From Elmis aenea (lineage: Eukaryota > Arthropoda > Insecta > Coleoptera > Elmidae), in the NCBI GenBank assembly GCA_947652605.1, contig OX393578.1:55745415-55809414 (forward strand): a DNA stretch of 64,000 nt, given 5' to 3'. The notes beneath the pieces were generated by a model. The model did not search any database. It was not told the origin of the DNA and was given only the letters and a program-made list of their open reading frames with translations. Numbering within the stretch: position 1 is the stretch's first letter; every line of letters starts with the position of its first letter. The position numbers and the translations under genes were made by a program. Shown one piece after another: positions 55,534 to 64,000 of the stretch.

Positions 55534-56665
55534 GAACAGTTTATCCATTGCCTCTTTACATAAATACAATTGTTTTGCATATGTCTTTCAATAAGCTGGT
55601 TTTAATTTTTAATAATTTCCTAAAAATACCGTGCTTTAGTTAATACATATGTTCCTTGAGCGACTATTTCTAAACAATTTTAATTATTGATTTGTATATC
55701 ACAGAAACAGTTTATCCATCGCCTCTTTACAGGAATACAATTGTTTTGCATATGTCTTTCAATGAGCTGGTTTTAATTTTTAATAATTTCCTAAAAATAC
55801 CGTGCTTTAGTTAATACATATGTTCCTTGAGCGACTATTTCTGAACAATTTTAATTATTGATTTGTATATCACAGAAACAGTTTATCCATCGCCTCTTTA
55901 CAGGAATACAATTGTTTTGCATATGTCTTTCAATGAGCTGGTTTTAATTTTTAATAATTTCCTAAAAATACCGTGCTTTAGTTAATACATATGTTCCTTG
56001 AGCGACTATTTCTAAACAATTTTAATTATTGATTTGTATATCACAGAAACAGTTAATCCATCGCCTTTTTACAGGAATACAATTGTTTTGCATATGTCTT
56101 TCAATGAGCTGGTTTTAATTTTTAATAATTTCCTAAAAATACCGTGCTTTAGTTAATACATATGTTCCTTGAGCGACTATTTCTAAACAATTTTAATTAT
56201 TGATTTGTATATGACAGGAACAGTTTATCCATCGCCTCTTTACATGAATACAATTGTTTTGCATATGTCTTTCAATGAGCTGGTTTTAATTTTTAATAAT
56301 TTCCTAAAAATACCGTGCATTAGTTAATACATATGTTCCTTGTGCGACTATTTCGAAACAATTTCAATTATTGATTTGTATATCACAGGAACAGTTTATC
56401 TATCGCCTCTTTACATGAATACAATTGTTTTGCATATGTCTTTCAATGAGCTGGTTTTAATTTTTAATAATTTCCTAAAAATACCGTGCTTTAGTTAATA
56501 CATATGTTCCTTGAGCGACTATTTCTGAACAATTTTAATTATTGATTTGTATATCACAGAAACAGTTTATCCATCGCCTCTTTACAGGAATACAATTGTT
56601 TTGCATATGTCTTTCAATGAGCTGGTTTTAATTTTTAATAATTTCCTAAAAATACCGTGCTTTAG

Positions 56666-56669
56666 TTAA
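56666..56669 (+). repeat. TTAA target duplication, left, of the mini-element
   Basis: TTAA at monomer position 107-110 (CTTTAGTTAA), repeated at 57238-57241. Joining the flanks over one TTAA gives the normal AGTTAATACATATG. Confidence 0.95.
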
Positions 56670-56677
56670 CCTTTAAG

Positions 56678-56704
56678 TAGTCGCACGGCGCCGCAGAGGC
56701 GCCA
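56678..56704 (+). repeat. Left subterminal GC-rich repeat
   Basis: Contains CACGGCGCCGC and GAGGCGCCA, two GGCGCC units that could pair as a small hairpin. It matches the complement of 57176-57202 at 22 of 27 positions. A transposase-binding role is likely but inferred. Confidence 0.8.
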
Positions 56705-56818
56705 AGCGTTTTTTAAATCGTTGTTACATTTTTAATTATTTTTTTGTCAGTAATATCTGTTTATGTATTCCTCAATTGTACTTTTAGGAATACGAATTAT
56801 ATAGTATTATTCATATTT

Positions 56819-56831
56819 CTCTATTTTACAG
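56819..56831 (+). promoter_or_regulatory. Possible 3' splice site
   Basis: The pyrimidine-rich stretch CTCTATTTTACAG precedes the coding remnant directly, with the AG at 56830-56831. If genuine, the transposase tail was a separate terminal exon in the ancestral element. The upstream exon is not present. Confidence 0.45.
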
Positions 56832-56991
56832 TCCGTAAAATGCAATTATGTGCTACTCGGCATAAACGCTATCATTTATGCCCTAGGGCTAAAAATCGAC
56901 ATTCGCAACAAATTTGTTCGCAATGCCATAAAAATATTTTTTAGAGCATACAAAAAAATTGTGCAGTGAATGCTTTGCATCCAATGTTTGA
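56832..56991 (+). pseudogene. Broken C-terminal cysteine-rich domain of a piggyBac-type transposase
   Basis: The first part (in frame from 56832, first ATG at 56840, stop at 56942-56944) reads MQLCATRHKRYHLCP and then ICSQCHKNIF. In the next frame from 56941 the continuation is LEHTKKLCSECFASNV with a stop at 56989-56991. Together they show the paired-cysteine and histidine pattern of the zinc-binding tail of piggyBac-type transposases, the part that binds the transposon ends. The break is in a run of six T at 56937-56942 and is explained by loss of one base within a cysteine codon. No catalytic domain is present, so the element is not self-sufficient. AATAAA motifs follow at 57003-57008 and 57115-57120. 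Confidence 0.75.
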
Positions 56992-57175
56992 TTCGTATTA
57001 AAAATAAATTTTTACGTTTTTACAGTTATGTTTTATATACAGATATATATTTTTTATATCTTATAATTTATTTAGTCATTGTTATTCTTTTTAAGATTTA
57101 GCTTATATTTCATGAATAAAGCAGTTTAACACATTTTTAAGATTTTATGTCAAAAATATTGTTATAAAACCCCAA

Positions 57176-57202
57176 TGGTGCCTCCGAGGCGCCATGCGAG
57201 TA
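57176..57202 (-). repeat. Right subterminal GC-rich repeat
   Basis: Inverted copy of 56678-56704, containing GCCTCCGAGGCGCCATGCG on the + strand. It is separated from the right terminal repeat by about 20 bp. Confidence 0.8.
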
Positions 57203-57237
57203 GTTATGTATACACAGTACACGCGACTAGTTAAAGG

Positions 57238-57241
57238 TTAA
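57238..57241 (+). repeat. TTAA target duplication, right, of the mini-element
   Basis: Direct repeat of 56666-56669. The satellite resumes with TACATATGTTCC. Confidence 0.95.
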
Positions 57242-60200
57242 TACATATGTTCCTTGTGCGACTATTTCGAAACAATTTCAATTATTGATTTGTATATGAC
57301 AAGAACAGTTTATCCATCGCCTCTTTACATGAATACAATTGTTTTGCATATGTCTTTCAATGAGCTGGTTTTAATTTTTAATAATTTCCTAAAAATACCG
57401 TGCATTAGTTAATACATATGTTCCTTGTGCGACTATTTCGAAACCATTTTAATTATTGATTTGTATATCACAGGAACAGTTTATCTATCGCCTCTTTACA
57501 TGAATACAATTGTTTTGCATATGTCTTTCAATGAGCTGGTTTTAATTTTTAATAATTTCCTAAAAATACCGTGCATTAGTTAATACATATGTTCCTTGAG
57601 CGACTATTTCGAAACAATTTTAATTATTGATTTGTATATCACAGGAACAGTTTATCCATCGCCTCTTTACATGAATACAATTGTTTTGCATATGTCTTTC
57701 AATGAGCTGGTTTTAATTTTTAATAATTTCCTAAAAATACCGTGCTTTAGTTAATACATATGTTCCTTGAGCGACTATTTCTAAACAATTTTAATTATTG
57801 ATTTGTATATGACAGGAACAGTTTATCCATCGCCTCTTTACATGAATACAATTGTTTTGCATATGTCTTTCAATGAGCTGGTTTTAATTTTTAATAATTT
57901 CCTAAAAATACCGTGCATTAGTTAATACATATGTTCCTTGTGCGACTATTTCGAAACAATTTCAATTATTGATTTGTATATCACAGGAACAGTTTATCTA
58001 TCGCCTCTTTACATGAATACAATTGTTTTGCATATGTCTTTCAATGAGCTGGTTTTAATTTTTAATAATTTCCTAAAAATACCGTGCTTTAGTTAATACA
58101 TATGTTCCTTGAGCGACTATTTCTGAACAATTTTAATTATTGATTTGTATATCACAGAAACAGTTTATCCATCGCCTCTTTACAGGAATACAATTGTTTT
58201 GCATATGTCTTTCAATGAGCTGGTTTTAATTTTTAATAATTTCCTAAAAATACCGTGCTTTAGTTAATACATATGTTCCTTGTGCGACTATTTCGAAACA
58301 ATTTCAATTATTGATTTGTATATGACAAGAACAGTTTATCCATCGCCTCTTTACATGAATACAATTGTTTTGCATATGTCTTTCAATGAGCTGGTTTTAA
58401 TTTTTAATAATTTCCTAAAAATACCGTGCATTAGTTAATACATATGTTCCTTGTGCGACTATTTCGAAACAATTTTAATTATTGATTTGTATATCACAGG
58501 AACAGTTTATCTATCGCCTCTTTACATGAATACAATTGTTTTGCATATGTCTTTCAATGAGCTGGTTTTAATTTTTAATAATTTCCTAAAAATACCGTGC
58601 ATTAGTTAATACATATGTTCCTTGAGCGACTATTTCGAAACAATTTTAATTATTGATTTGTATATCACAGGAACAGTTTATCCATCGCCTCTTTACATGA
58701 ATACAATTGTTTTGCATATGTCTTTCAATGAGCTGGTTTTAATTTTTAATAATTTCCTAAAAATACCGTGCTTTAGTTAATACATATGTTCCTTGAGCGA
58801 CTATTTCTAAACAATTTTAATTATTGATTTGTATATGACAGGAACAGTATATCCATCGCCTCTTTACATGAATACAATTGTTTTGCATATGTCTTTCAAT
58901 GAGCTGGTTTTAATTTTTAATAATTTCCTAAAAATACCGTGCTTTAGTTAATACATATGTTCCTTGAGCGACTATTTCGAAACAATTTTAATTATTGATT
59001 TGTATATCACAAGAACAGTTTATTTATCGCCTCTTTACATGAATACAATTGTTTTGCATATGTCTTTCAATGAGCTGGTTTTAATTTTTAATAATTTCCT
59101 AAAAATACCGTGCTTTAGTTAATACATATGTTCCTTGAGCGACTATTTCTAAACAATTTTAATTATTGATTTGTATATGACAGGAACAGTTTATTCATCG
59201 CCTCTTTACATGAATACAATTGTTTTGCATATGTCTTTCAATAAGCTGGTTTTAATTTTTAATAATTTCCTAAAAATACCGTGCTTTAGTTAATACATAT
59301 GTTCCTTGAGCGACTATTTCTAAACAATTTTAATTATTGATTTGTATATCACAGGAACAGTTTATCCATCGCCTCTTTACATGAATACAATTGTTTTGCA
59401 TATGTCTTTCAATGAGCTGGTTTTAATTTTTAATAATTTCCTAAAAATACCGTGCATTAGTTAATACATATGTTCCTTGTGCGACTATTTCGAAACAATT
59501 TCAATTATTGATTTGTATATCACAGGAACAGTTTATCTATCGCCTCTTTACATGAATACAATTGTTTTGCATATGTCTTTCAATGAGCTGGTTTTAATTT
59601 TTAATAATTTCCTAAAAATACCGTGTATTAGTTAATACATATGTTCCTTGAGCGACTATTTCGAAACAATTTTAATTATTGATTTGTATATCACAGGAAC
59701 AGTTTATCCATCGCCTCTTTACATGAATACAATTGTTTTGCATATGTCTTTCAATGAGCTGGTTTTAATTTTTAATAATTTCCTAAAAATACCGTGCTTT
59801 AGTTAATACATATGTTCCTTGAGCGACTATTTCTAAACAATTTTAATTATTGATTTGTATATGACAGGAACAGTATATCTATCGCCTCTTTACATGAATA
59901 CAATTGTTTTGCATATGTCTTTCAATGAGCTGGTTTTAATTTTTAATAATTTCCTAAAAATACCGTGCTTTAGTTAATACATATGTTCCTTGAGCGACTA
60001 TTTCTAAACAATTTTAATTATTGATTTGTATATGACAGGAACAGTTTATCCATCGCCTCTTTACATGAATACAATTGTTTTGCATATGTCTTTCAATAAG
60101 CTGGTTTTAATTTTTAATAATTTCCTAAAAATACCGTGCTTTAGTTAATACATATGTTCCTTGAGCGACTATTTCTAAACAATTTTAATTATTGATTTGT

Positions 60201-60894
60201 ATATCACAGGAACAGTTTATCCATCGCCTCTTTACATGAATAAAATTGTTTTGCATATGTCTTTCAATGAGCTGGTATTAATTTTTAATAATTTCCCAAA
60301 AATACCGTGCTTTAGTTAATACATATGTTCCTTGAGCGACTATTTCGAAACAATTTTAATTATTGATTTGTATATCACAGGAACAGTTTATCCATCGCCT
60401 CTTTACATGAATACAATTGTTTTGCATATGTCTTTCAATGAGCTGATATTAATTTTTAATAATTTCCTAAAAATACCGTGCTTTAGTTAATACATATGTT
60501 CCTTGAGCGACTATTTCTGAACAATTTCAATTATTGATTTGTATATCACAGGAACAGTTTATCTATCGCCTCTTTACATGAATACAATTGTTTTGCATAT
60601 ATCTTTCAATGAGCTGGTTTTTAATTTTTAATAATTTCCTAAAAATACCGTGCTTTAGTTAATACATATGTTCCTTGAGCGACAATTTCGAAACAATTTT
60701 AATTATTGATTTGTATATCACAGGAACAGTTTATCCATCGCCTCTTTACATGAATACAATTGTTTTGCATATGTCTTTCAATAAGCTGGTATTAATTTTT
60801 AATAATTTCCTAAAAATACCGTGCTTTAGTTAATACATATGTTCCTTGAGCGACTATTTCTGAACAATTTAAATTATTGATTTGTATATGACAG

Positions 60895-60970
60895 GAACAG
60901 TTTATCCATCGCATATGTTCCTTGAGCGACTATTTCTAAACAATTTAAATTATTGATTTGTATATGACAG
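60895..60970 (+). repeat. Truncated 76-bp monomer, copy 4
   Basis: Same junction as the other three. The distance from copy 3, after removing the 572 bp of mini-element and target duplication, is 4865 bp: 28 monomers, one 76-bp unit and the extra T near 60620. Confidence 0.95.
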
Positions 60971-61076
60971 GAACAGTTTATCCATTGCCTCTTTACATGA
61001 ATACAATTGTTTTGCATATGTCTTTCAATGAGCTGGTTTTAATTTTTAATAATTTCCTAAAAATACCGTGCTTTAG

Positions 61077-61080
61077 TTAA
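61077..61080 (+). repeat. TTAA target duplication, left, of the larger piggyBac-type element
   Basis: TTAA at monomer position 107-110, the same site used by the mini-element at 56666. It is repeated at 62852-62855. Confidence 0.95.
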
Positions 61081-61090
61081 CCCATTTAGC

Positions 61091-61119
61091 GCCATTGATG
61101 CGTTAACGCAACATTAATT
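61091..61119 (+). repeat. 29-bp palindrome-centred repeat, copy 1
   Basis: Contains TTGATGCGTTAACGCAACAT, in which GCGTTAACGC is a perfect palindrome. Identical to 62697-62725. Subterminal repeats of this kind are typical transposase-binding sites. Confidence 0.88.
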
Positions 61120-61612
61120 GTTTATTTTTTTTTAGTAACTAAATAATTGTTTATTGTAAAATTCTTGTCAGCATATTTTTGTAGAAGGTCTATTTTACCT
61201 AAGAATATTTTTTATAATATTTTAAACTTATTGTTTAATGCTTTTTACAATAACCAAAAAGTTTTAATTTAGAGAATAATAATTTTAATATTTTCGTCAT
61301 GCATATTTTCTTTCTTGAAATTCTGAGATATGATTTAAGCTGAGTTTACAATAAAAGTGTCTTTCTAGTACTAACAAAAAAATTATGTGTAAAAAAAAAT
61401 TAATCAATTCAGAGATTTTTAGATAAGAACATTATGTTGCGTTTTCGCATCAACGGCAGTTTGTGTGGTATAGACGTACATACGGTAGTATATTATATCT
61501 AAGTGTTGCGCGAGTTTACAACTTTAGTGCGAGTTTGTTCATGCCTGCAGTTATATTTTATGGATGCGTTAATTGTTTGTTATCGTGTAAGTTAGTGTAA
61601 TTCTTGTAAAAT
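61120..61612. other. Non-coding leader of the larger piggyBac-type element
   Basis: AT-rich, no gene. It holds the inverted third repeat copy at 61431-61457. The sequence around 61490-61520 (GTATATTATATC followed by GTTGCGCGAG) could be promoter and start region, but no core element is firm. Confidence 0.5.
61431..61457 (-). repeat. Diverged inverted copy of the 29-bp repeat
   Basis: On the + strand it reads TTGCGTTTTCGCATCAACGG. Its complement follows the other two copies (GTTGATGCG, CGCAACAT), with AAAA in place of TTAA in the centre. Confidence 0.75.
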
Positions 61613-62542
61613 ATGAGTAATAATAAAAGGAAATATGATTTTGATAAAAATAGGCGATTTCATGCCCCAAGATATTGCTGGCACTTTAGAAATCATGACT
61701 AAAAATAATATAGACCCGGATTTTGAACCTGCTAAAGCTGCAACAAAAAGAAAAAAATCTGCTGTCTATCATGCTAATTGGCGCAAAGATGACATTGCTT
61801 TCATTGATTCTTCTAAAAATTTCAATGAAGAAAATAAAATATCACATATAAAAGACGTTGTAGGTGAGAAATCTCCAATAGATATATTTTTCCTATTTTT
61901 TGATGACGATATCTTGAATATGATTATTGAACATTCATTGAAATATGTACAAGATAAAAATAAACATGACTTTAAGTTGACAATTTCTGATCTAAAAAAG
62001 TTTTTGGGCATTATGATTTTGTCTGGTTATCATACATTGCCACAAATGGATATGTCTTGGAGTAGAGATAAAGATAAAGGACTACCTTTAGTAAAAAACT
62101 GCATGAGTCGGAACAAATTTAGGAATATAAAGAAAAATATTCATTTAGCCAATAATGATAATTTAGACAAAAAAGATAAATTTGCTAAGCTTAGGCCATT
62201 GTTCGATGCCATAAACCATAAGAATTTGCAGTTTGGTGTATTCTCTAGAAATTTATCGATAGATGAACAGATGGTTCCTTATTATGGAAGGCATTCTGCC
62301 AAGATGTATATAAAAGGGAAACCAGTACGTTTTGGCTTTAAATAATAGCAATAATAAAGGAAGACCATCTAAAGCAGAACTACCTAAAGAAGTGAGAAAA
62401 GAGAGTTGATCATGTGATTCAACATAATCTAGAAGGTAAAAGAAGAAGATGTAGACTTTGTAAAAGCCAGACTGTTTTCATTTGCCAAAAGTGTAAAGTT
62501 CGCCTACATGCAAACTGTTTTCATGAATTTCATAAATTTTAA
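61613..62542 (+). pseudogene. piggyBac-type transposase, deleted and frameshifted
   Basis: The likely original start is ATG at 61613 (MSNNKRKYDF), which shifts frame almost at once. The main open frame runs 61635-62345 (236 codons). In it, acidic and basic N-terminal sequence is followed by the piggyBac-type core: PIDIFFLFF near residue 81, LTISDLKKFLGIMILSGYHT near 115-134, and CMSRNKFRNIKKNIHLANN near 156-174. SIDEQMVPYYGR follows, with the first catalytic aspartate at residue 210, then KPVRFGFK before a stop at 62343. The next sequence, in frame +1 from 62341, is GRPSKAELPKEVRKES with a stop at 62407. A third frame to 62542 ends in RRRCRLCK, FICQKCK and HANCFHEFH, the zinc-binding tail. 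The stretch with the other catalytic aspartates is gone, so the enzyme must be inactive. Full-length relatives are about 550-600 residues. Family assignment is firm. Confidence 0.9.
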
Positions 62543-62696
62543 TATTTTTATATTCTTTTAGAATTTCTTTTTTTTTTCGTTTTAAATTTTTCGTTTTTAA
62601 ATATTTATACTCATAAAACATATAATTATATAAAAATTCATAAAAAAACATTATAAAAACAAACATTTTATTTTTTCCCAATTACTACTACTATAT

Positions 62697-62725
62697 GCCA
62701 TTGATGCGTTAACGCAACATTAATT
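62697..62725 (+). repeat. 29-bp palindrome-centred repeat, copy 2
   Basis: Identical to 61091-61119 and in the same orientation, 126 bp inside the right end. The left copy begins 10 bp from its end, so the two termini are asymmetric. Confidence 0.88.
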
Positions 62726-62851
62726 TTCGTAAAATATAAAGAATTTTTTTTCCAAAAAACTACAGAAATGTCTTAATTGGACCCTAATCAGATAGAATAT
62801 TAACAAAAATTCGAAATCAAACCGGTATTTTAATGCTTGGCGTTTAATGGG

Positions 62852-62855
62852 TTAA
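62852..62855 (+). repeat. TTAA target duplication, right, of the larger piggyBac-type element
   Basis: Direct repeat of 61077-61080, leading straight into TACATATGTTCC of the interrupted monomer. Confidence 0.95.
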
Positions 62856-64000
62856 TACATATGTTCCTTGAGCGACTATTTCTAAACAATTTTAATTATT
62901 GATTTGTATATCACAGAAACAGTTTATCCATCGCCTCTTTACAGGAATACAATTGTTTTGCATATGTCTTTCAATAAGCTGGTTTTAATTTTTAATAATT
63001 TCCTAAAAATACCGTGCTTTAGTTAATACATATGTTCCTTGAGCGACTATTTCTGAACAATTTTAATTATTGATTTGTATATCACAGAAACAGTTTATCC
63101 ATCGCCTCTTTACAGGAATACAATTGTTTTGCATATGTCTTTCAATGAGCTGGTTTTAATTTTTAATAATTTCCTAAAAATACCGTGCTTTAGTTAATAC
63201 ATATGTTCCTTGAGCGACTATTTCTAAACAATTTTAATTATTGATTTGTATATCACAGAAACAGTTTATCCATCGCCTCTTTACAGGAATACAATTGTTT
63301 TGCATATGTCTTTCAATGAGCTGGTTTTAATTTTTAATAATTTCCTAAAAATACCGTGCTTTAGTTAATACATATGTTCCTTGAGCGACTATTTCTAAAC
63401 AATTTTAATTATTGATTTGTATATGACAGGAACAGTTTATCCATCGCCTCTTTACATGAATACAATTGTTTTGCATATGTCTTTCAATGAGCTGGTTTTA
63501 ATTTTTAATAATTTCCTAAAAATACCGTGCATTAGTTAATACATATGTTCCTTGTGCGACTATTTCGAAACAATTTCAATTATTGATTTGTATATCACAG
63601 GAACAGTTTATCTATCGCCTCTTTACATAAATACAATTGTTTTGCATATGTCTTTCAATGAGCTGGTTTTAATTTTTAATAATTTCCTAAAAATACCGTG
63701 CTTTAGTTAATACATATGTTCCTTGAGCGACTATTTCTGAACAATTTTAATTATTGATTTGTATATCACAGAAACAGTTTATCCATCGCCTCTTTACAGG
63801 AATACAATTGTTTTGCATGTCTTTCAATGAGCTGGTTTTAATTTTTAATAATTTCCTAAAAATACCGTGCTTTAGTTAATACATATGTTCCTTGTGCGAC
63901 TATTTCGAAACAATTTCAATTATTGATTTGTATATGACAAGAACAGTTTATCCATCGCCTCTTTACATGAATACAATTGTTTTGCATATGTCTTTCAATG
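62852..64000 (+). repeat. Satellite array, 171-bp monomer, segment 4 (runs off the window)
   Basis: Nearly seven monomers in the same orientation, following the subtype order seen after the other truncated-monomer blocks (compare 42070-43160). One copy near 63818 has lost AT in TTTTGCATGTC. The array continues past the window edge. Confidence 0.97.

Larger units (their letters stand above)
40836..56669 (+). repeat. Satellite array, 171-bp monomer, segment 2
   Basis: About 92 further monomers in the same orientation and phase as segment 1. Characteristic variants are CATATATCTTTC (41579, 45073, 50541, 52080, 55160), AATAAGCTGG, GACAATTTCG, CACAAGAACAGTTTATTTA (near 43657, 46733, 49130, 53742) and GTGCGAC-CGAAAC-TTCAATT copies ending TATGACAAGAAC. 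I saw no 175-bp form here. A long-range offset of 7009 bp links, for example, the rare TATTTAATAC at 46671 and 53680. No gene is supported. Confidence 0.97.
56670..57237 (+). mobile_element. piggyBac-type mini-element, 568 bp, non-autonomous
   Basis: The element is bounded by TTAA duplications and by 15-bp inverted ends, CCTTTAAGTAGTCGC (56670-56684) and GCGACTAGTTAAAGG (57223-57237), matching at 14 of 15. A 27-bp GC-rich subterminal repeat with GGCGCC and GAGGC motifs lies at 56678-56704 and, inverted, at 57176-57202 (22 of 27 bases match). On the left it overlaps the end repeat; on the right it is set about 20 bp further in, so the two ends are asymmetric. TTAA targets and CC-starting ends are the signature of the piggyBac superfamily. 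The only coding trace is a broken cysteine-rich transposase tail. I infer an internal deletion derivative mobilised in trans. Confidence 0.9.
57238..61080 (+). repeat. Satellite array, 171-bp monomer, segment 3
   Basis: About 22 monomers, in phase with segment 2 once the mini-element is removed. They include the CACAAGAACAGTTTATTTA subtype near 59008, a CATATATCTTTC copy near 60600, a one-base T insertion in GGTTTTTAATTTTT near 60620 and a truncated monomer at 60895. No gene is supported. Confidence 0.97.
61081..62851 (+). mobile_element. piggyBac-type transposon, 1771 bp, internally deleted
   Basis: TTAA duplications flank inverted ends CCCATTTAGCGCCA (61081-61094) and TGGCGTTTAATGGG (62838-62851), 12 of 14 matching. 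A 29-bp repeat centred on the palindrome GCGTTAACGC lies just inside the left end (61091-61119) and again, identical and in direct orientation, at 62697-62725. A diverged inverted third copy is at 61431-61457. Between them is a + strand transposase gene, deleted and frameshifted. 62543-62837 is AT-rich non-coding sequence plus the repeat. Intact ends with a broken gene suggest trans mobilisation. The ends differ from those of the 56.7-kb mini-element, so these are two separate families. Confidence 0.92.

Noticed and set aside
61769..62011. 80-codon open frame on the - strand within the piggyBac-type transposase
   Set aside because: Antisense shadow of the transposase core, which has clear family motifs on the + strand.
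62478..62681. 67-codon open frame on the - strand at the end of the larger piggyBac-type element
   Set aside because: Low-complexity, AT-rich, overlaps the zinc tail on the other strand; no motif.
56670..62851. The two piggyBac-type elements as copies of one family
   Set aside because: Their terminal repeats, subterminal repeats and zinc-tail sequences all differ; only the TTAA target and superfamily are shared.
1..64000. CENP-B-box-like motif (TTTCGAAATAGTCGCAC on the - strand of CGAAAC monomers)
   Set aside because: It matches 7 of the 9 key positions of the mammalian box but lacks the final GG. By a rough estimate a match this good somewhere in a 171-bp unit is likely by chance, and many monomers lack even TTCG.
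1..64000. Relationship to primate alpha satellite, suggested by the 171-bp unit
   Set aside because: Only the length agrees. The sequence shows no resemblance that I can see, and the inserted transposons point to an arthropod.

Overview
This window is almost entirely one tandem satellite. An AT-rich monomer of 171 bp (28% G+C by my count of the first copy) fills about 59.9 of the 64 kb, roughly 350 head-to-tail copies in one orientation, running off both edges. The only breaks are three DNA-transposon insertions. I find no host gene, no RNA gene and no CRISPR array. A homogeneous satellite with higher-order duplications, plus piggyBac-type transposons, points to constitutive heterochromatin (centromeric or pericentromeric) of an animal, most likely an arthropod and probably an insect. 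The species cannot be fixed from the sequence.

Layout. 1-39099: satellite, with a nested irregular higher-order structure (offsets of 4108, 5651, 2056, 2227 and 3249 bp between marked copies). 39100-40835: a 1736-bp terminal-inverted-repeat element with a perfect 8-bp target duplication, hAT-like by its ends, holding the wreck of a gene that resembles a family of uncharacterised arthropod proteins. 40836-56669: satellite. 56670-57237: a 568-bp piggyBac-type mini-element with TTAA duplications, carrying only a splice-acceptor-like site and a broken cysteine-rich tail of a transposase. 57238-61080: satellite. 61081-62851: a 1771-bp piggyBac-type element whose transposase keeps the N-terminal half, the first catalytic aspartate and the C-terminal zinc-binding tail, but has lost the middle of the catalytic core. 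62852-64000: satellite.

How the parts relate. All three transposons have intact ends and clean target duplications but broken genes, so they were probably moved by enzymes made elsewhere in the genome. Paralogous satellite blocks that match their flanks lack the insertions, so each arrived after, or missed, the local block duplications. Both piggyBac-type elements sit in the same one of the four TTAA sites of the monomer and in the same orientation.

The satellite varies along its length. Copies before about 36.5 kb share one set of diagnostic variants (175-bp monomers, a TGTCACAGAAAC junction). Copies after it share another (76-bp truncated monomers, CATATATCTTTC, mostly CACAAGAACAG). A few single-base homopolymer indels cluster near 48.3-49.2 kb and may be assembly errors. 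The candidates most worth following are the 8-bp-duplication element, because it ties an uncharacterised protein family to transposon ends, and the three-copy palindrome repeat of the larger piggyBac-type element.
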